From NCBI GenBank assembly GCA_016793525.1, contig JAEUJT010000210.1, forward strand, positions 1 to 5,248: DNA of 5,248 bases. Reading direction: 5' to 3'. Source of the DNA: Archangium sp. GTDB taxonomy: Bacteria; Myxococcota; Myxococcia; Myxococcales; Myxococcaceae. The notes under the pieces were generated by a model. The model saw only the letters and a program-made list of their open reading frames with translations, was not told where the DNA came from and made no database searches. A program made the translations under genes and the position numbers. Below are positions 1 through 5,248 of the stretch, piece after piece (within the stretch, counting starts at the first letter, position 1; every line of letters begins with the position of its first letter).

Positions 1-28
1 CGCCGCTTGAACCACGGAGGACACAACA
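1..28 (+). promoter_or_regulatory. End of upstream spacer with rplK ribosome binding site
   Basis: This short edge segment contains GGAGG at 16-20, eight bases before the rplK ATG, a strong Shine-Dalgarno match. In most bacteria nusG lies just upstream. A TGA at 8-10 could be the end of such a gene, but too little sequence is present to identify one. In Escherichia coli, L1 represses this operon by binding near the rplK start. The leader is cut off here, so no L1 site can be assessed. Confidence 0.6.
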
Positions 29-472
29 ATGAAGAAGATTACAGGTCAGGTGAAGTTGCAGATCGCCGCTGGCAAGGCGAACCCGGCGCCCCCGATCGGG
101 CCCGCGCTCGGTCAGGTCGGCGTCAACATCATGGAGTTCTGCAAGCAGTTCAACGCGAAGACCCAGGCCCAGATGAAAGAGGCCTTGATCATTCCGGTGA
201 TCTTGACGGTGTACCAAGATCGGTCTTTCACGTTTGAGCTCAAGACGCCCCCGGCGTCGGTGCTGCTGAAGAAGGCGGCTGGTCTCCACACTGAGAAGAA
301 GAAGGGTTCAGGCGCAAAGAAGGCCGGCAAAGAGCTCGTCGGCAAGGTCTCGAAGAAGCAGCTCGAAGAAATCGCCAAGGCCAAGATCCAAGACATGACG
401 GCGGGCTCTGTCGAAGCGGCCATGCGGTCGATCGCCGGTACGGCGCGGTCGATGGGCATCGAGATCAACTGA
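29..472 (+). CDS. rplK: 50S ribosomal protein L11
   Basis: L11 binds the 23S rRNA GTPase-associated region at the base of the L7/L12 stalk. It takes part in factor-dependent GTP hydrolysis and in RelA activation on stalled ribosomes. The 147-residue product has the N-terminal domain (about 1-70) with the proline-rich PPIGPALGQ at residues 21-29, the segment that contacts thiostrepton-class antibiotics in known structures. A TPPAS linker near residue 73 leads to the C-terminal rRNA-binding domain, which ends in the typical GTARSMGI. It is about five residues longer than the E. coli protein (142). The extra length lies in a lysine-rich loop at about residues 86-106. The ATG at 29 is supported by GGAGG eight bases upstream and by the family N-terminus. 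rplA follows after 28 bp, so the two are almost certainly co-transcribed. Identity is secure. Confidence 0.98.
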   Translation: MKKITGQVKLQIAAGKANPAPPIGPALGQVGVNIMEFCKQFNAKTQAQMKEALIIPVILTVYQDRSFTFELKTPPASVLLKKAAGLHTEKKKGSGAKKAGKELVGKVSKKQLEEIAKAKIQDMTAGSVEAAMRSIAGTARSMGIEIN

Positions 473-500
473 ACTTTTCACACTTTTCGGAGAACCAGAC

Positions 501-1205
501 ATGGGTAAGAAATTTCGCGCAGCTGCACAGAAGGTCGACCGCAATAAGCGGTACTCAATCGCCAACGCCTTCACGCTCCTCAAAGAGACGTCGGGCGATC
601 TGAAGACGAAGTTCGACCAGACGGTCGACGTGGCCATCAACCTCGGCGTCGACACCAAACACGCCGACCAGATGGTTCGTGGCGCCGTCGTGTTGCCGCA
701 CGGCACTGGCAAGAGCCAGCGCGTAGCGGTGTTTGCGAAAGGCGAGAAGGCGACTGAAGCTGCCGCCGCTGGCGCCGACGTGGTGGGCGAGGCCGACCTG
801 GCCAAGCGCATCGAAGAAGGCTTCATGGACTTCGACACCGTCATCGCCACCCCTGACATGATGGGTGTCGTCGGCCGGTTGGGTAAGGTCCTCGGCCCTC
901 GCGGGTTGATGCCGAACCCGAAGGTCGGCACGGTCACGATGGACGTGACCCGCGCCGTCAAAGAGTCGAAGGGTGGCAAGATCGAGTTCCGCGCCGAGAA
1001 GGCGGGTATCGTTCACGCCCCCGTCGGCAAGGCCTCGTTCGCCCCGGAGAAGCTCCAAGAGAACTTCAACACGCTCGTCGAGGTGGTGATGAAGATGAAG
1101 CCGGCCACCGCCAAGGGCGTGTACCTGAAGGGCATCACGCTCTCGAGCACCATGGGCCCTGGCATCAAGATCGACACCCAAGAGATCACCGCGAAGTACA
1201 AGTGA
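501..1205 (+). CDS. rplA: 50S ribosomal protein L1
   Basis: L1 forms the mobile L1 stalk of the 50S subunit, which guides deacylated tRNA out of the E site. In well-studied bacteria it also represses translation of the rplK-rplA mRNA. The 234-residue product equals the usual bacterial length. It carries the family signature around residues 111-141 ([19 protein letters not shown], then [11 protein letters not shown]). Domain I is split between the N- and C-terminal parts, with domain II in between. The C-terminal Thr217-Met218-Gly219 matches residues known in L1 structures to contact rRNA and mRNA. Start: ATG at 501 with a CGGAGA ribosome binding site at 488-493. It ends at 1205 and is followed by the long rplJ leader. 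An independent promoter may separate it from rplJ. Codon use matches its neighbours and nothing looks abnormal. Confidence 0.98.
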   Translation: MGKKFRAAAQKVDRNKRYSIANAFTLLKETSGDLKTKFDQTVDVAINLGVDTKHADQMVRGAVVLPHGTGKSQRVAVFAKGEKATEAAAAGADVVGEADLAKRIEEGFMDFDTVIATPDMMGVVGRLGKVLGPRGLMPNPKVGTVTMDVTRAVKESKGGKIEFRAEKAGIVHAPVGKASFAPEKLQENFNTLVEVVMKMKPATAKGVYLKGITLSSTMGPGIKIDTQEITAKYK

Positions 1206-1220
1206 TTGTGATCGCTGCTT

Positions 1221-1246
1221 CAAAGGCCTGGAAGAATGGGTCTTTG
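1221..1246 (+). other. Hairpin between rplA and the rplJ leader
   Basis: CAAAGGCC at 1221-1228 pairs with GGTCTTTG at 1239-1246. This makes eight base pairs including one G-U, with a 10-base loop. No T tract follows, so it is not a convincing intrinsic terminator. It could be a weak pause site, a processing site, or chance. Confidence 0.3.
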
Positions 1247-1253
1247 GGTCAGT

Positions 1254-1280
1254 TTGACAGCCGTTGTGGTCAGGTGTAAG
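1254..1280 (+). promoter_or_regulatory. Candidate sigma-70-type promoter upstream of rplJ
   Basis: A perfect -35 hexamer TTGACA lies at 1254-1259. The best -10 candidate is TGTAAG at 1275-1280, four of six matches to TATAAT with a short 15-base spacer. TAAGCG at 1277-1282 gives 17-base spacing but fits worse. Transcription would begin near 1287-1290, just upstream of the first strand of the L10-leader helix at 1304. Its position agrees with the known separate promoter for rplJ-rplL-rpoBC in E. coli. The weak -10 keeps confidence low. Confidence 0.4.
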
Positions 1281-1303
1281 CGCCCTCGAAATGTTTGAAA
1301 TGA

Positions 1304-1446
1304 CGTCAGGTTGCAGTGAGGCCCTGGCGTCAAGCAGGAAAGCAGCACCCTGGTCGGAGACAGCAGGGACATCGGGTTCACAGCCCGGCGTTCAAACGGC
1401 GCAAGCCAGCCCTGCCGAGACAGGGAGCGGTGGTACGGGCCTGACG
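1304..1446 (+). promoter_or_regulatory. L10 autoregulatory leader RNA (L10-L12 binding element)
   Basis: The long rplA-rplJ spacer folds by eye into a closed multi-stem RNA. The outer helix is CGTCAGG (1304-1310) with CCTGACG (1440-1446). The middle helix is CCCTG (1348-1352) with CAGGG (1421-1425). The inner helix is GCAGGG (1363-1368) with CCCTGC (1410-1415). Small hairpins sit inside, for example CGGG 1373-1376 with CCCG 1384-1387. Between the middle and inner helices lie GA-rich strands (GGAGAC at 1356-1361 and CGAGA at 1416-1420), as expected for the kink-turn bound by L10. The position and the GAGACAGCAGGG and CCTGCCGAGA motifs resemble the Rfam L10_leader family. Known role: excess L10-L12 complex binds and represses rplJ-rplL translation. 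Pairing was done by hand, so exact boundaries are uncertain. Confidence 0.8.
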
Positions 1447-1455
1447 GCTCAGCAG

Positions 1456-1524
1456 TTTTCGCTCCTGACCCATTCGCCAGGAACACCAAACGAAGGAGGT
1501 GAATGAGATGCTCAGGAGCGAAAA
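1456..1524 (+). promoter_or_regulatory. Hairpin enclosing the rplJ ribosome binding site and start codon
   Basis: Bases 1456-1468 are perfectly complementary to 1512-1524 (13 Watson-Crick pairs), the latter inside rplJ codons 2-6. Just inside, 1471-1478 (CATTCGCC) pairs with 1498-1505 (GGTGAATG): eight pairs, one of them G-U, covering the 3' half of the Shine-Dalgarno. The rplJ ATG at 1508-1510 falls in the internal loop between the two helices. The fold would mask translation initiation. It is probably the output stage of the L10 leader just upstream. The complementarity is visible directly; the regulatory role is inferred. Confidence 0.65.
1493..1500 (+). promoter_or_regulatory. Strong rplJ Shine-Dalgarno that fixes the start
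   Basis: AAGGAGGT is a near-perfect anti-16S match. AGGAGG (1494-1499) lies eight bases before ATG 1508. An upstream in-frame GTG at 1499 overlaps this site and therefore cannot be the start it serves. Confidence 0.85.
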
Positions 1525-2020
1525 AGAGAGTCTGCAAAAAGAGCTGAACGACAAGTTCTCCCGCGCAAAGACCGTCATTCTCGCCGAGTTTAAGAAGCTC
1601 GACGTCGATACGGTGAACCGGCTTCGTAAGAAGCTGCGCGACGGCAACGTGGAGTGGAAGGTGTTGAAGAACACCATCGCCCGCCGCGCCGCCAAGGGAA
1701 CGTCGATCGAGGCACTGGCTGATGACTTCGTGGGCCCGGTGGCAGCCGCCATTGGGTACACCGACGTCATCGCGCCGGCGAAGATCCTTTCGGAGTTCAC
1801 GAAAGACCTCGAGGCGATCAAGATTCGCGGAGCCATCGTTGAAGGGAAGAAGGTCGACGCCAAGGCCGTTCAGGCGTTGTCCAAGCTGCCCGGTCTCAAC
1901 GAGCTGCGCGCACAGATTCTCAGCATGCTGAACCAGCCGGCGACGAAGTTGGTCCGCACGATCAAGGAGCCGGGTTCGGCTCTGGCGCGCGTGATTCAAG
2001 CCAAAGCTGACGCGAAGTGA
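1508..2020 (+). CDS. rplJ: 50S ribosomal protein L10
   Basis: L10 anchors the L7/L12 dimers to 23S rRNA beside L11, forming the base of the stalk that recruits translation factors. The free L10-L12 complex also represses its own mRNA. From ATG 1508 the product has 170 residues. The N-terminal rRNA-binding domain includes EWKVLKNTIARRA (49-61) and DFVGP (73-77), both family hallmarks. The C-terminal helix from about residue 131 carries the L12-binding segments. That tail is about seven residues longer than in E. coli L10 and shows three units at 11-residue spacing, which suggests three L12 dimers per L10. ATG 1508 is preferred over GTG 1499 because of the Shine-Dalgarno at 1493-1500 and because homologues begin with similar MLR/T-EKE sequences. 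rplL follows after 54 bp in the same presumed transcript. Confidence 0.97.
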   Translation: MLRSEKESLQKELNDKFSRAKTVILAEFKKLDVDTVNRLRKKLRDGNVEWKVLKNTIARRAAKGTSIEALADDFVGPVAAAIGYTDVIAPAKILSEFTKDLEAIKIRGAIVEGKKVDAKAVQALSKLPGLNELRAQILSMLNQPATKLVRTIKEPGSALARVIQAKADAK

Positions 2021-2074
2021 AACCGTCCACCCTAACCACTCACGCAGTTTGATTCTTTCTGAAGGAAACACATC

Positions 2075-2446
2075 ATGGCAGACCTCAATACGCTGATTGA
2101 TTCGCTCTCGTCCCTCACGGTGCTCGAGGCGGCTGATCTGGTGAAGAAGCTTGAAGAGAAGTGGGGCGTTTCCGCGGCGGCTGTTGCCGTCTCGGCTGGC
2201 CCTGCGGCGGCGGCTGCGGCCCCGGCCGAAGAGAAGACCGAGTTCACGGTCGTTCTGGCGAAGGCCGGCGACAAGAAGATCGACGTCATCAAGGTCATTC
2301 GCGAGCTGACGGGTCTCGGCCTGAAGGAAGCGAAGGACCTCGTCGAAGGCGCGCCCAAGACCGTGAAGGAAGGCGTGAACAAGGAAGACTCCGCCAAGAT
2401 GAAGGAAAAGCTGGCGGCCGTCGGCGCGACTGTCGAGCTGAAGTAA
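2075..2446 (+). CDS. rplL: 50S ribosomal protein L7/L12
   Basis: L7/L12 is the multicopy stalk protein that recruits EF-Tu, EF-G, IF2 and RF3 to the ribosome and stimulates their GTPase activity. The 123-residue acidic product has the dimerisation and L10-binding domain at about 1-31. An Ala/Pro/Gly-rich flexible hinge follows at about 33-52. The globular C-terminal domain at about 54-123 contains the factor-binding surface ([19 protein letters not shown], residues 69-87). Length is typical (E. coli 121). Start: ATG 2075, with a modest AAGGAAA site at 2062-2068. This protein is normally made in excess over other ribosomal proteins, yet its visible ribosome binding site is weaker than that of rplJ. 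Translational coupling to rplJ or local structure could account for that. A strong hairpin follows at 2468-2500. Confidence 0.98.
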   Translation: MADLNTLIDSLSSLTVLEAADLVKKLEEKWGVSAAAVAVSAGPAAAAAAPAEEKTEFTVVLAKAGDKKIDVIKVIRELTGLGLKEAKDLVEGAPKTVKEGVNKEDSAKMKEKLAAVGATVELK

Positions 2447-2467
2447 GCGACTCGACCACGTCGTACG

Positions 2468-2500
2468 AGAGCCGGTGGCCCGAAAAGGGTCACCGGCTTT
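2468..2500 (+). terminator. Terminator-like hairpin / attenuator between rplL and rpoB
   Basis: AGCCGGTGGCCC (2470-2481) pairs with GGGTCACCGGCT (2487-2498) around a GAAAA loop. That is 12 pairs with one G-U, and it can extend to 15 with 2468-2469 and 2499-2500. Only three T residues follow before CCC, so full intrinsic termination is unlikely. In E. coli, a partial terminator and an RNase III site between rplL and rpoB lower rpoBC expression relative to the ribosomal genes. This hairpin sits where such an element is expected. Confidence 0.7.
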
Positions 2501-2565
2501 CCCTGTCTGAAGCGATTGCTGTCCGTTGTAGTAGGCCCCTTCTGAATTGATTGAGAGAACAGCGA

Positions 2566-5248
<2,683 letters not shown>

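Noticed and set aside
1441..1459. Intrinsic attenuator CTGA-CGGC-TCAG followed by CAG and TTTT before rplJ
   Set aside because: The stem is only four pairs and the T run is only four bases separated by CAG. The same bases are better used in the outer leader helix and the start-masking hairpin.
1264..1506. Plus-strand open frame of about 80 codons (TTG 1264 or ATG 1291) ending inside the rplJ ribosome binding region
   Set aside because: It coincides exactly with the structured L10 leader, has no clear ribosome binding site, and encodes a Ser/Thr/Gly/Ala-rich sequence with no recognisable domain. The open frame is explained by high GC and RNA constraint. Its TGA just before the rplJ ATG is curious but not evidence of coding.
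1499..1507. GTG 1499 as an earlier rplJ start
   Set aside because: The codon lies within the Shine-Dalgarno itself. ATG 1508 has ideal spacing and matches family N-termini.
2551..2565. TTG 2551 as an earlier rpoB start
   Set aside because: It would add only five residues not expected from homologues. ATG 2566 gives the typical MPTLQNNF beginning.

Overview
The window is a high-GC bacterial chromosomal segment carrying the classic ribosomal-stalk/RNA polymerase cluster rplK-rplA-rplJ-rplL-rpoB, all on the plus strand and all intact except rpoB, which runs off the right edge after 894 codons. The proteins look most like those of Myxococcota and other former Deltaproteobacteria. Reasons are the RpoB start (MPTLQNNF, then [16 protein letters not shown], then [16 protein letters not shown]), the L10 start (MLRSEKESL), and a beta subunit with a proteobacterial-type insertion in the lobe region and no zinc-binding insert near its N-terminus. 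This placement rests on remembered family sequences, not on a search.

Layout: 1-28 is the tail of an upstream spacer with the rplK ribosome binding site. rplK (L11) and rplA (L1) follow 28 bp apart. The roughly 300-bp gap between rplA and rplJ is the main non-coding region. It holds a small hairpin, a candidate internal promoter, an L10-type autoregulatory leader, and a long hairpin that encloses the rplJ Shine-Dalgarno and start codon. rplJ (L10) and rplL (L7/L12) follow, 54 bp apart. A strong hairpin with a poor U tract separates rplL from rpoB and is best read as an attenuator or processing site.

Together the genes supply the GTPase-associated centre and L1 stalk of the 50S subunit, plus the catalytic beta subunit of RNA polymerase. 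L1 and the L10-L12 complex are known to repress their own mRNAs. The rplJ leader here shows the parts needed for this: an L10-receptor-like multi-stem element with GA-rich internal loops, a sequestering hairpin, and a segment that can compete with it.

There is no mobile element, CRISPR array, tRNA or accessory system here. The gene content is ordinary. The only part that stands out is the RNA architecture of the rplJ leader, especially a 13-bp perfect helix reaching into rplJ codons 2-6 and a set of interchangeable pairing segments that suggest a two-state switch.
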